Shown: piece after piece, positions 34,201-41,870 of the stretch
Position numbering within the stretch: position 1 is the stretch's first letter
How the letters are laid out: each line of letters begins with the position of its first letter
Origin: AP-15 sp035570935
GTDB lineage: Bacteria > Pseudomonadota > Alphaproteobacteria > ATCC43930 > CGMCC-115725
DNA: 41,870 bases
Direction: 5' to 3'
NCBI GenBank assembly: GCA_035570935.1
Contig: DATMKU010000421.1
Location: 1-41,870, forward strand
Program-made: the position numbers and the translations under genes
Notes under the pieces: generated by a model
Databases searched by the model: none
Told to the model about the DNA's origin: nothing
The model's input: only the letters and a program-made list of their open reading frames with translations

Positions 34201-35723
34201 GCGGGGCGAACAGCCTGACCCTCGCCAATGCCAACTTTACCGGGGTGACCGGCAATTCGATCACGATCTATGGCGGCAATGACGGCAACACGGTCAACGC
34301 GTCGGCCTTGATCGGGACCAACCGCATCATCGCCGTCGGCGGCGCCGGCAAGGACGTCTTCACCGGCGGGGCGGGGAACGACTATTTCTATTTCTCGGCG
34401 GCAAACCTCGCCAACACCGACACGGTCAAGGGCGGCGGTGGTACCAATTATCTGGTCATGACGACCGCCGGCACCGTCAATGCCGGCGGGGTCAGCGGGG
34501 TCGAATACTATTATCTCGCCAATGGCGGGGCGAACAGCCTGGCCCTTGCCAACGCCAACTTTACCGGGGTGACCGGCAATTCGATCACGATCTATGGCGG
34601 CAATGACGGCAACACGGTCAACGCCGCGGCCCTGACCGGGGCCAACCGGGTCATCGCGGTCGGCGGCGCCGGCAAGGACGTCTTCACCGGCGGTGCGGGC
34701 AACGACTATTTCTATTTCTCGGCGGCGAACCTCGCCAGCACCGACACGGTCGCGGGCGGCGGCGGGACCAATTACCTGGTGATGACCACCGCCGGGACGG
34801 TCGACGCCGGCGGGGTCAGCGGGGTCGAGTACTACTATCTCGCCAACGGCGGCGCCGACAGCCTGACCTTGGCCAACGCCAACTTTACCGGGGTGACCGG
34901 CAATTCGATCACGATCTATGGCGGCAATGACGGCAACACAATCAATGCGTCGGCGCTGACCGGGGCCAACCGGGTCATCGCGGTCGGCGGCGCCGGCAAG
35001 GACGTCTTCACCGGGGGTGCGGGCAACGACTATTTCTATTTCTCGGCTGCGAACCTCGCCAATACCGACATCGTCAAGGGCGGCGGCGGCACCAACACTC
35101 TGGTGATGACGACCGCCGGCACGGTCGATGCCGGCGGGGTCAGCGGGGTCGAGGATTACTACCTCGGCAATGGCGGGGCGAACAGCCTGACCCTCGCCAA
35201 CGCCAACTTTACCGGGGTGACCGGAAGCTCGATCACGATCTATGGCGGCAACGACGGCAACACAATCAACGCCGCGGCGCTGACCGGGGCCAATCGGGTC
35301 ATCGTCCATGCCGGGGCGGGGGCAGACACACTGACCGGCGGCGCCGGCAACGATGTGTTTTATGCCGGCGGCGACACCAAAATGACCGGCGGGCTCGGCG
35401 CCAACGAGTTCGCCTTCAGCGCCGCGGGGAAGAACACGATCGCCGATTTCGCGGCATCCGCGACCAACGAGATCGCCTTCAGCAATGCGGGCTTTGCCCT
35501 CGGCCAGAGCGGCGCCAGCGCCACGCCAAAGGCATTGCCGACAAGCCTGTTCACCTCGGACGCCACCGGCGCCTTCACCGCCGCGACCCAGCGCTTTGCC
35601 TACGACGCAGCCAATGGCGACCTCTACTACTCGGCCTCCGGCACCACCGCCAGCGAGCACCTCGTCGCCACCCTGACCAACCACCCGACGCTCGCCGCAT
35701 CGCACCTCTTCTTCATCACCTGA
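31285..35723 (+). CDS. Giant strand-loop-strand repeat adhesin with RTX-like C-terminus (apparent frameshift near 31,413)
   Basis: The ATG at 31,285 overlaps the heptosyltransferase stop and reads MTTVSSGQTLNISSV, GGTVDVLSGGTDVGAIL. It then shifts: one base appears missing near 31,413, and the repeats continue in the other frame (GGYQFVFGTASGTI). Restoring one base gives about 1479 residues; as it stands, the longest frame begins at ATG 31,560 (1387 residues). The order is: about twenty 19-residue AIDA-type repeats (SGGTE.V.SGGTASGTTV) to about 32,770; six propeller-like repeats (EYTTSGATVNASLISGL) to 33,690; an Ig-like domain at 33,711-33,995; four 108-residue repeats at 34,029-35,324; then GAGADTLTGGAGNDVF and a tail ending SHLFFIT. 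It has no signal peptide, and I saw no cysteine or autotransporter barrel, so export by type I secretion is inferred. Confidence 0.8.
31309..32770 (+). repeat. Strand-loop-strand (AIDA-type) repeats
   Basis: About twenty degenerate units of some 57 bases encode S/N-G-G-x-x-x-V-x-S-G-G-T-A-x-x-T-x-V-x. In AIDA-I and TibA, Ser residues in such repeats carry heptose. Copy number can change by slippage or recombination. Confidence 0.8.
32935..33700 (+). repeat. Six propeller-like repeats
   Basis: Six units of about 35-50 residues each contain LFV.N...GTIGEYTTSGATVNASLISGL and GIAVSGSD. The pattern is like NHL-type beta-propeller blades, and six such units would close a ring. Similar blades occur in secreted proteins of other phyla, so an imported module is possible. 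Confidence 0.7.
34029..35324 (+). repeat. Four 324-bp tandem repeats (108 residues each)
   Basis: Marker positions 34,053, 34,377, 34,701 and 35,025 are exactly 324 bases apart, each encoding GNDYFYFSAANLA. Every unit carries one GGAGND-type calcium motif, a VMTTAGTV strand, SGVEYYYLANGGA and an ANFTGVTGNSITIYGGNDG block. The fifth, partial unit becomes the shared C-terminal secretion module. The equal spacing and high identity suggest recent expansion. Confidence 0.9.
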
Positions 35724-35731
35724 TCCCGACG

Positions 35732-35753
35732 GCGGCGCGGCCGGGCGCGCCGC
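35732..35753 (+). terminator. Candidate hairpin after the giant adhesin gene
   Basis: GCGGCGCG (35732-35739) and CGCGCCGC (35746-35753) form a perfect 8-bp stem with a 6-nt loop, starting 9 bases after the stop codon. There is no T run, so this could equally be a transcript-stabilising hairpin. Confidence 0.35.
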
Positions 35754-35940
35754 AGAAACGGACGGGAAATCATTAATATTACCGTGACAGGCGACGGTTT
35801 TATTGGCGGCTCTGAACTTACTCTTGCATTTGGGCTGAATTTGTCATAATTTTCCCATAATCAATTCGCGTTCGCATTGCTGGCGCCGGCGGCGCTGAGG
35901 GCGGGGCGTCGGCGGTGGATCGAGATCCCTTGGAGCGGCC

Positions 35941-38277
35941 ATGCCGATAGCGGCGAAGCTCATCGCCTCGCTGCGCCGCGCCCCGGCCATGCCGGCACCG
36001 CGGCCGGTCGAGCGCGCGGCCATCAGGCGGCGCCAGCGGCCGGCGCCGGGAGCCAAATCCGCCCCGCCGCTCGCCAACGCTCCGCCACCGGCCGCCGCCG
36101 CTCTGGATGTTCCCGAGGCCGCCGCTCCCGAGCGCGCCGGCGATGCGCTCGTCGCCTGCGAGACCGGGTTTTCCTGCCTGTTCCGGCTCGGGGTCCAGAA
36201 CGCGGTTTACGCCGATATCGGCGCGGTGCGCCGGCGCAACCTCGTCGATGGGCCGACCTTGCCGATAGCACGGCTCGCGGCACTTGCCGGCGAATTCGGT
36301 CTCAGCGCCCAGCGCGCGCGGCTCGACTGGCAGGCATTGCACACGCGCCCCTTCGCGCACCCGCTGGTGCTGATCCTCGCCAATAGCAACGCCGTCATCC
36401 TGATGGGGGTGCGGCGCGGCGGCGCCGCCGAGGTCGCGATCTGCGACCCGTTGTTTCGCGACGGCGAGATTTTCTTTTTGTCGCGCGCCGAGTTGGAAAA
36501 GTCGTGGCGCGGCGAAACCCTGATCGTCGCCCCATTGCCGCCGAGCCGCGAGGACGCGAAATTCGGCTTCTCCTGGTTCACCCGCAAGCTCTTTGCCGAG
36601 CGGAGGCTGATCCGCGACGTCGTCATCGCCGCCCTGGCGATGCATTTGATCGCGCTTTCGGTGCCGATCTTTTTTCAGATCCTGGTCGACAAGGTGGTGC
36701 CGAACCAGGCGTTCTCGACGCTCTACACGATCACCACCGGCGTCTTCGTGCTGGTCCTGTTCGACGGCGGGTTCAATTACATGCGCAATTATCTCTTGGC
36801 CTTTATCACCCGCAAGCTCGACCACGTCATCGCCACCGACACGATCGCCCATCTGTTGACCCTGCCGATCGATTATTTCCACGCCAACCCGTCGGGCGTC
36901 ACCGCCTACAAACTGCAGGAAGCGAACAACGTCCGCGATTTTCTGGCGAGCCGGCTGTTCAACACCTTTCTCGACTTTATGTCGGTAGTGATCTTTTTGC
37001 CGGTCTTGCTGATCTATTCATGGCAACTGACGTTGATCGTGCTCGCGGTGTCGGCCATCGCCTTTCTCGCGCTGGCGGTCATGTCGCGCGAGTTCCGCCT
37101 CAAATTGCGCGACGTCAACGACATCGAAGGGCGGCGCAAGGCGTTTTTATTCGAGATCCTGAACGGCATCGACACGATCAAGACCCTGGCGCTCGAACCG
37201 CGCTCGCTGTTGCGCTGGCGCCGCTTTACCGACGAGGCGGCGGCCAAGACCTTGACGCTCGACCATACCGCGGCACGCGCCCGCAGCGTGATCATGAGCC
37301 TAGAACGCGGCATGAGCGTCGGCATCGGCGCGCTCGGCGCGCTGTTCGTGCTCAGCGACAAGATGACGGTCGGCGCGCTGATCGCCTTCAACATGCTGGG
37401 TTTGCGGCTGGCGCAGCCGCTGATCCAGGCCTCCGGGCTGATGCAGGAGTACCAAAAGGCGGTGCTGTCGCTGAAACTCTTGGCGCAGCTGATGCAGACC
37501 AAGCCCGAGCCGGCGAGCGGCCAGCTGGCGCCCACGGTGCACGGGCATATCGAATTCGAGGATGTGACGTTTCACTACCCGGGCTCGGCGACACCCGCGG
37601 TCAAGGACATCTCGCTGACCATCGAGCCCGGCCAAATCGTCGGCATCGTCGGCCGCAGCGGTTCGGGCAAGACGACGATCACCCGGCTATTGCAAGGGCT
37701 CTACCGGCCGCAAACCGGGCTGATCAAGATCGACGGCCAGGATCTGAAAGAACTCGACCTCGCCCACCTGCGCACCCAGATCGGCGTCGTCCTGCAGGAG
37801 AATTTTCTGTTCCGCGGCACGGTGCGCGACAATATCGCGGTCACCAAGCCCACGGCGTCGCTCGACGAGGTCATGCGGGCGGCGCAGGTCGCCGGTGCCC
37901 ACGAATTCATCCAGCGGCTGTCGCACGGCTATGCGACGATGCTCGAAGAGGGGGCGGCCAATCTGTCGGGCGGCCAGCGCCAGCGCTTGGCGATCGCCCG
38001 GGCATTGATCCATGCGCCGCCGGTCCTGGTCTTCGACGAGGCGACAAGCTCGCTCGACCCCGAGAGCGAGGCGATCGTGCAGCAGCATCTCGCCGGCATC
38101 GCGCAAGGCCGCACGATCGTCATCGTCACCCACCGGCTGTCGTTTGTCGCCCGCGCCGACATGATCGTCGTCGTCGACCAGGGCCGCATCGTCCAGGCCG
38201 GCCGGCACGAGACGCTGTTGCGCGGCTGCCTGCCCTACAACCAGCTGTGGGCGCAGCAGGCGCGGGTCTACCAATGA
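35941..38277 (+). CDS. Type I secretion system ABC transporter (HlyB/PrtD type)
   Basis: The 778-residue protein is an inner-membrane exporter with fused domains. Residues 1-65 are a Pro/Ala/Arg-rich extension. Residues 70-195 are a C39-peptidase-like domain that has lost its catalytic residues: ETGFSCL stands where peptidases have ECGLACL, and NAVILMG where they have a catalytic His, so it should bind rather than cut RTX substrates. Membrane spans occupy about 220-500. The ATPase has Walker A GRSGSGKTT (from 571), signature LSGGQRQR (675), Walker B VLVFDEATSSLD (Asp699, Glu700) and the switch His731. The next gene overlaps by ATGA. It most likely exports the two giant proteins encoded upstream. 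Confidence 0.93.
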   Translation: MPIAAKLIASLRRAPAMPAPRPVERAAIRRRQRPAPGAKSAPPLANAPPPAAAALDVPEAAAPERAGDALVACETGFSCLFRLGVQNAVYADIGAVRRRNLVDGPTLPIARLAALAGEFGLSAQRARLDWQALHTRPFAHPLVLILANSNAVILMGVRRGGAAEVAICDPLFRDGEIFFLSRAELEKSWRGETLIVAPLPPSREDAKFGFSWFTRKLFAERRLIRDVVIAALAMHLIALSVPIFFQILVDKVVPNQAFSTLYTITTGVFVLVLFDGGFNYMRNYLLAFITRKLDHVIATDTIAHLLTLPIDYFHANPSGVTAYKLQEANNVRDFLASRLFNTFLDFMSVVIFLPVLLIYSWQLTLIVLAVSAIAFLALAVMSREFRLKLRDVNDIEGRRKAFLFEILNGIDTIKTLALEPRSLLRWRRFTDEAAAKTLTLDHTAARARSVIMSLERGMSVGIGALGALFVLSDKMTVGALIAFNMLGLRLAQPLIQASGLMQEYQKAVLSLKLLAQLMQTKPEPASGQLAPTVHGHIEFEDVTFHYPGSATPAVKDISLTIEPGQIVGIVGRSGSGKTTITRLLQGLYRPQTGLIKIDGQDLKELDLAHLRTQIGVVLQENFLFRGTVRDNIAVTKPTASLDEVMRAAQVAGAHEFIQRLSHGYATMLEEGAANLSGGQRQRLAIARALIHAPPVLVFDEATSSLDPESEAIVQQHLAGIAQGRTIVIVTHRLSFVARADMIVVVDQGRIVQAGRHETLLRGCLPYNQLWAQQARVYQ

Positions 38278-39671
38278 CGGGCGCCGGCGCCGCGCTGACG
38301 ACCGTGGAACCGGGTGCCGCGGCATCGGCGCCGCGGGCGCTGATCGACTACGATTTCGAGAGCGTGCTCGCCGCCCCGCCAAAGCGGCGCATCGTGCTCT
38401 GGCTGATGGCCGCGCTCGTCGCGGCGGCGGCGGCGGCACTCGCCGTCGCCAAGGTCGACATCGTGGTCAGCGCCAACGGCCGGATCGTGACCAGCGACAG
38501 CGAGATCGTGATCCAGCCGCTCGAGACCTCGGTGGTGCGCTCGGTCGCGGTCAAGATGGGGCAAAAGGTCAAGGCCGGCGAAAGTCTCGCGACCCTCGAC
38601 CCGACCTTTACCGGTGCCGACGAGGCCGAACTCGCCGCCAAATTGCGGCATCTCAGCGCGGCCTACGACCGTATCGCGGCGGAACTCGCCGGCGCCGTCT
38701 ACGACCCCTCCAACCCCAATGACGACGAGCGCACCCAAGCGGACATTTTTCGCAAGCGCCGCGACGAATACGCCGCGCATATCGCCGCCTCCGACGGCAA
38801 GATCGCCGAGGACAGGGCGGATCTCGCCGCTCACAAAACCGAGGCCGAGGGGCTCGGGGAGGAGATCCGCCTGGCCTCGCAGGCGGAGGACATCTACCGC
38901 ATCCTGGTGGCCAAGGATCTCGCGTCGCGGCTTCGGCTGATCGACACCAGCGAGCGCCGGGTCGAGGCCCAGTCGCGTCTCGCCACCAATTTCGGCGAGC
39001 AGCAGAAACTCGCCGACGCGATCGCCGCCGCGCAAGCCGATCGCGACGCCTTTGTCGGCGAGTGGAAGCGCAAACTCGCCGAGGAGATGGCGCAGACCCG
39101 CGGCGACCGCGATTCCGCCGCCGCCGAATGGTCGAAGGCACGGCTGCGCCACAGCCTCGACGTGCTGCGGGCGCCGCGCGACGCGATCGTGCTCGAAGTG
39201 GCGTCGCGACCGCAGGGCTCGGTGGTGCGGGAAGCCGAGCCGATGATCCGGCTGGTGCCGGCGGACGCGCCGCTCGTCGCCGAGGTCGAGATCGACACCC
39301 GCGACGTGGCGCGGGTGCGCCTCGGCGATCCGGTCACGATCAAGTTCGAGGCTCTCCCGTGGCAGCAATACGGGCTCGCCCACGGTGTCTTGAAGACCCT
39401 GACGCCGGATACGATCGAAGACGAGAGCGCGCGCGAGACCGCCGAAGACATGACGGCGCCTGGTCTGAAGAGCCAGGTCCGGGCAAGTCCGATCCATTAC
39501 CGCGCGCGGGTGGCGCTGACCGAGACCAAATTGCGCAATCTGCCGCCCGAATTCGAGCTGCGGCCGGGGATGCGCCTCGTCGCCGACATCAAAATCGGCC
39601 GCCGTTCGATCCTGCACTACGTGCTGAACCCGCTGACCCGGGTGATCGACGAGAGCCTGCACGAGCCCTAA
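38274..39671 (+). CDS. HlyD-family type I secretion periplasmic adaptor
   Basis: A 465-residue membrane-fusion protein: a short cytoplasmic N-terminus, one membrane span at about residues 39-59, a lipoyl-like half (VVSANGRIVTSDSE), a long coiled coil (residues about 120-300, rich in Ala, Glu, Arg and Lys), the second lipoyl half (LRAPRDAIVLEVA) and a beta-barrel ending GMRLVADIKIGRRSILHYVLNPL. This is the HlyD/PrtE plan: it links the ABC transporter to an outer-membrane channel. The start ATG overlaps the transporter stop (ATGA), so the two are translationally coupled. No TolC-like channel gene is in the window; a chromosomal one is presumably used. Confidence 0.93.
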   Translation: MTGAGAALTTVEPGAAASAPRALIDYDFESVLAAPPKRRIVLWLMAALVAAAAAALAVAKVDIVVSANGRIVTSDSEIVIQPLETSVVRSVAVKMGQKVKAGESLATLDPTFTGADEAELAAKLRHLSAAYDRIAAELAGAVYDPSNPNDDERTQADIFRKRRDEYAAHIAASDGKIAEDRADLAAHKTEAEGLGEEIRLASQAEDIYRILVAKDLASRLRLIDTSERRVEAQSRLATNFGEQQKLADAIAAAQADRDAFVGEWKRKLAEEMAQTRGDRDSAAAEWSKARLRHSLDVLRAPRDAIVLEVASRPQGSVVREAEPMIRLVPADAPLVAEVEIDTRDVARVRLGDPVTIKFEALPWQQYGLAHGVLKTLTPDTIEDESARETAEDMTAPGLKSQVRASPIHYRARVALTETKLRNLPPEFELRPGMRLVADIKIGRRSILHYVLNPLTRVIDESLHEP

Positions 39672-39690
39672 AAAAGAACGGACAAGACCG

Positions 39691-39978
39691 ATGCCGACCT
39701 ATTTCTGCGACAGCCTGAAAGACGTGTCGATCCTCAACGGCGTGGCGCGGCTCGAATTCCAGCGCCTGGAAGCCGCACCCGGCGGCGACAACCGCGAACT
39801 TCGGATGATTGCGGAATTCACCGTGGCGATCCCGATCCAGGGGCTCGCCCAGATGCTGAGCCTGCTCGACGGGGTGCGCGAGCGGCTCGTCCGCGAAGGG
39901 ATCTTCAAGGCCGGCGCCGCCGAGGCGGGGGAAGCGGTCCGCCCGACGCCTTCCACCGCGCGATCTCCGAACTTTTGA
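39691..39978 (+). CDS. Small protein at the end of the type I secretion operon
   Basis: A 95-residue protein, MPTYFCDSLKDVSILNG then VARLEFQRLE and a helical segment (AQMLSLLDGVRERLV), ending in a flexible Ala/Pro-rich tail. It starts 19 bases after the HlyD-type gene on the same strand, so it is probably in the same operon. The strand-strand-helix layout weakly recalls small DUF3467-like proteins, but I cannot assign it. A regulatory or accessory role in secretion is possible only by position. Confidence 0.6.
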   Translation: MPTYFCDSLKDVSILNGVARLEFQRLEAAPGGDNRELRMIAEFTVAIPIQGLAQMLSLLDGVRERLVREGIFKAGAAEAGEAVRPTPSTARSPNF

Positions 39979-40104
39979 GGCTCCGCGCCCGCCGCCCGGC
40001 AACCCGAACCCGCGGGCGGTTGTGCTCGGCGCTCGGCTCTTGTCTCCTCCGGCGACGCGTTGCATTGATAAGCCGCCGTCGCCGCTCTGCGAAGGGAGCC
40101 GTTG

Positions 40105-41870
40105 ATGAAAAGCCTGTGGTCCGACACCGCTGCCGAGCGGCTGGTGGATCGCTACGCCGGCCAGGGGATCGGCCGCGATGTGGCGCTGCGCGTCTACACC
40201 TCGCGGCTGCTCGGGGGCGATCCAAAGCTGGTGCTGCACGGCGGCGGCAACACTTCGGTCAAGACGGTCGTCATGGATCTCCTCGACGAGGAGGCGGAAG
40301 TGCTGTGCGTCAAGGGCAGCGGCTGGGACATGGCGGCGATCGAGCCCGCCGGGCTGCCCGCGGTGCGGCTCGCGCCATTGCGCAAATTGCGCAAGCGAGA
40401 AACGCTGTCCGACGAAGAGATGGTGCGGGTCCAGCGCGCCAATCTGATCGATCCCGGCGCCCCCAACCCGTCGGTCGAGACCCTGCTGCATGCCTTTCTG
40501 CCGCATAAATTTGTCGACCACACGCATTCGACCGCGGTGTTGAGCCTCGCCGACCAGCCCGACGCCGCCGAGCGCTGCGCCGACCTCTACGGCGGCCGGT
40601 TGGGGCTCGTGCCCTACATCATGCCCGGCTTTCAGCTCGCCAAAAAAGCCGCCGAGATCTTCGACGCCGATCCCGCGGTCGAAGGGCTGGTGCTGCTGAA
40701 GCACGGCATCTTCACCTTTGGCGACACCGCTCAGGAAGCCTATGAGCGCATGGTGGCCGCCGTGTCGCAGGCCGAGGAGCGGCTGGCGCCGCGCTGCAAC
40801 ACGGTTGTTTTTCCGGCCGCTCGCCTTCCCGCGGCGACCGCCGATGTGGCCGAGGCGGCGCCGATCCTGCGCGGCGCCTGCGCCATGCCCTCGCTGCTCG
40901 AAGCCGGCGCCTACAAGCGTTTCATCCTCGAGTTCCGCACCAGCCCGGCGATCCTCGATTACGTCAACGGCGCTGAGCTCGGGCGCTACAGCCAGGCCGG
41001 CGTCGCCACCCCCGACCACACCTTGCGCACGAAAAATCACCCGCTGATCGTCCCGGCGCCCGAAGCCGGCCGGCTCGACGATTTCAAGGCGGCCGTGCAG
41101 GGCACGGTCGACCGGTTCGTCGCCGACTACCACGCCTATTTCGCCCGCCACAACCCGCGCCAAACCGCGCCAAAGCGCGAACTCGACCCGATGCCGCGCG
41201 TCGTCCTGGCGCCGGGGCTGGGGCTGTTCGGGCTCGGCGGCAACGCCCGCGATGCGCGGATCGCCGCCGACATCGCCGAATCGACGGTCGAGACCGTGAC
41301 CGACGCCGAGGCTGCCGGCCGCTTCGACCCGGTCGGCGAGGCCGATCTGTTCGACATCGAATACTGGTCGCTCGAACAGGCAAAGCTCGGCCAGGCCGTC
41401 GAAAAGCCGCTCGCCGGCCAAATCGCGGTGGTGACTGGCGGCGCCGGCACGATCGGTTGTGCGACGGCGCGTGCGCTGGCCCGCGCCGGGGCCGAAATCG
41501 CCGTGCTCGACATCGACGGCGCCACGGCTGGGGCCGCGGCCAAACAGCTCGGGGGGGCAGCGCTCGGTCTCGCCTGCGACGTGACCGACCCGGCCTCGGT
41601 GCGCGCCGCCTTCGACCGCGTAGCCACTCAGTTCGGCGGCGTCGATATCGTCGTCTCCAATGCGGGTGCGGCCTGGCAGGGCCGGATCGGCGAGGTCGAC
41701 GACGCGGTGTTGCGGCAAAGCTTCGAGGTGAATTTCTTCGCCCACCAGACCGTCGCGCAAAACGCCGTCCGCATCATGCTGGCGCAAGGCACCGGCGGTG
41801 TTCTGCTGTTCAACGTGTCGCGCCAGGCGGTGAGCCAGGGGCCGAATGCCGGGCCTTACGGGCTGCCCAA
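40105..41870 (+). CDS. Rhamnulose-1-phosphate aldolase / short-chain dehydrogenase fusion (partial, runs off the right edge)
   Basis: The frame is open from ATG 40,105 (GAAGGGAG upstream) to the last base, with 588 whole codons. The N-terminal part is a class II aldolase: HGGGNTSVK, the zinc histidines of HTHS and the later KHGIF. The C-terminal part is a short-chain dehydrogenase with TGGAGTIG around residue 445, NAG in VSNAGAA, Ser in NVSRQ and the catalytic Tyr585 in YGLPK, which lies 4 codons from the window end. This bifunctional layout is known in bacterial rhamnose/fucose catabolism, where it splits the sugar phosphate and oxidises lactaldehyde. The 3' end and the neighbours that could confirm a rhamnose operon are outside the window. 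Confidence 0.9.
   Translation, partial: MKSLWSDTAAERLVDRYAGQGIGRDVALRVYTSRLLGGDPKLVLHGGGNTSVKTVVMDLLDEEAEVLCVKGSGWDMAAIEPAGLPAVRLAPLRKLRKRETLSDEEMVRVQRANLIDPGAPNPSVETLLHAFLPHKFVDHTHSTAVLSLADQPDAAERCADLYGGRLGLVPYIMPGFQLAKKAAEIFDADPAVEGLVLLKHGIFTFGDTAQEAYERMVAAVSQAEERLAPRCNTVVFPAARLPAATADVAEAAPILRGACAMPSLLEAGAYKRFILEFRTSPAILDYVNGAELGRYSQAGVATPDHTLRTKNHPLIVPAPEAGRLDDFKAAVQGTVDRFVADYHAYFARHNPRQTAPKRELDPMPRVVLAPGLGLFGLGGNARDARIAADIAESTVETVTDAEAAGRFDPVGEADLFDIEYWSLEQAKLGQAVEKPLAGQIAVVTGGAGTIGCATARALARAGAEIAVLDIDGATAGAAAKQLGGAALGLACDVTDPASVRAAFDRVATQFGGVDIVVSNAGAAWQGRIGEVDDAVLRQSFEVNFFAHQTVAQNAVRIMLAQGTGGVLLFNVSRQAVSQGPNAGPYGLP

Noticed and set aside
25255..35324. CRISPR-like arrays
   Set aside because: The repeats are long, contiguous and in frame with coding sequence; there are no short identical repeats with unrelated spacers.
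33552..35705. A 717-codon open frame on the minus strand
   Set aside because: It is antisense to the repeat-rich adhesin; its apparent repeats are only mirror images of the 324-base units.
36504..38273. Long upstream extension of the HlyD-type frame
   Set aside because: The extension overlaps the whole transporter gene in another frame and is Arg-rich noise; the ATGA overlap at 38,274 is the natural start.
39589..41787. A 732-codon open frame on the minus strand
   Set aside because: It lies antisense to the HlyD end, the small protein and the aldolase/dehydrogenase, all of which have clear motifs; its own translation is Arg/Gly/His-rich with no domain.

Overview
The window is 41.9 kb of GC-rich DNA with densely packed genes on both strands. 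Codon use, strong AGGAGG-type ribosome sites, an SD sequence complementary to an alphaproteobacterial-type 16S 3' end, palindromic intergenic repeats of the kind common in alphaproteobacteria, and the overall gene content suggest a free-living alphaproteobacterium (soil or water; Rhodospirillales- or Hyphomicrobiales-like). This placement is inferred from style and protein families, not from a marker gene. No rRNA, tRNA, CRISPR array, transposase or phage gene was seen.

The left part (1-24.6 kb) is chromosomal metabolism: a small Tyr-rich secreted protein, a GH15 glycosidase, an HSL-type esterase, a small secreted PsiF-like protein, three paralogous zinc methyltransferase-fold proteins of the MetE C-terminal / epoxyalkane:CoM transferase type (4.1-5.3, 12.3-13.5 and 15.0-16.2 kb), a class III aminotransferase, a full-length Lhr-type helicase carrying two in-frame palindromic repeats, an OxlT-like transporter, panC, a sugar-nucleotide epimerase, an IalB-like secreted protein, two tiny divergent membrane proteins, a cupin, a lipoprotein, a tandem universal stress protein, an MFS sugar/acid transporter and a TenA-family thiaminase. 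A 23-codon reading frame behind a perfect 14-nt Shine-Dalgarno sequence and followed by a terminator lies at 5.4-5.6 kb.

The right part (24.9-40.0 kb) looks like one accessory surface-protein locus. It holds a 1509-residue beta-strand-repeat protein with an RTX-like C-terminal secretion module; a degraded second copy of the tenA 3' end; a TibC-like O-heptosyltransferase; a giant protein translationally coupled to it, made of strand-loop-strand repeats (the known substrate type of such heptosyltransferases), propeller-like repeats, an Ig-like domain, four exact-length 108-residue repeats and the same C-terminal module; then a type I secretion ABC transporter, its HlyD-type adaptor and a small conserved-looking protein. 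The proposal is that the transporter and adaptor export both giant proteins and that the heptosyltransferase glycosylates the strand-loop-strand one in the cytoplasm beforehand. The giant protein has an apparent 1-nt deletion near 31,413 that separates its coupled start from the rest. No TolC-like outer-membrane channel is in the window.

The window ends inside a rhamnulose-1-phosphate aldolase / short-chain dehydrogenase fusion gene that runs off the right edge.
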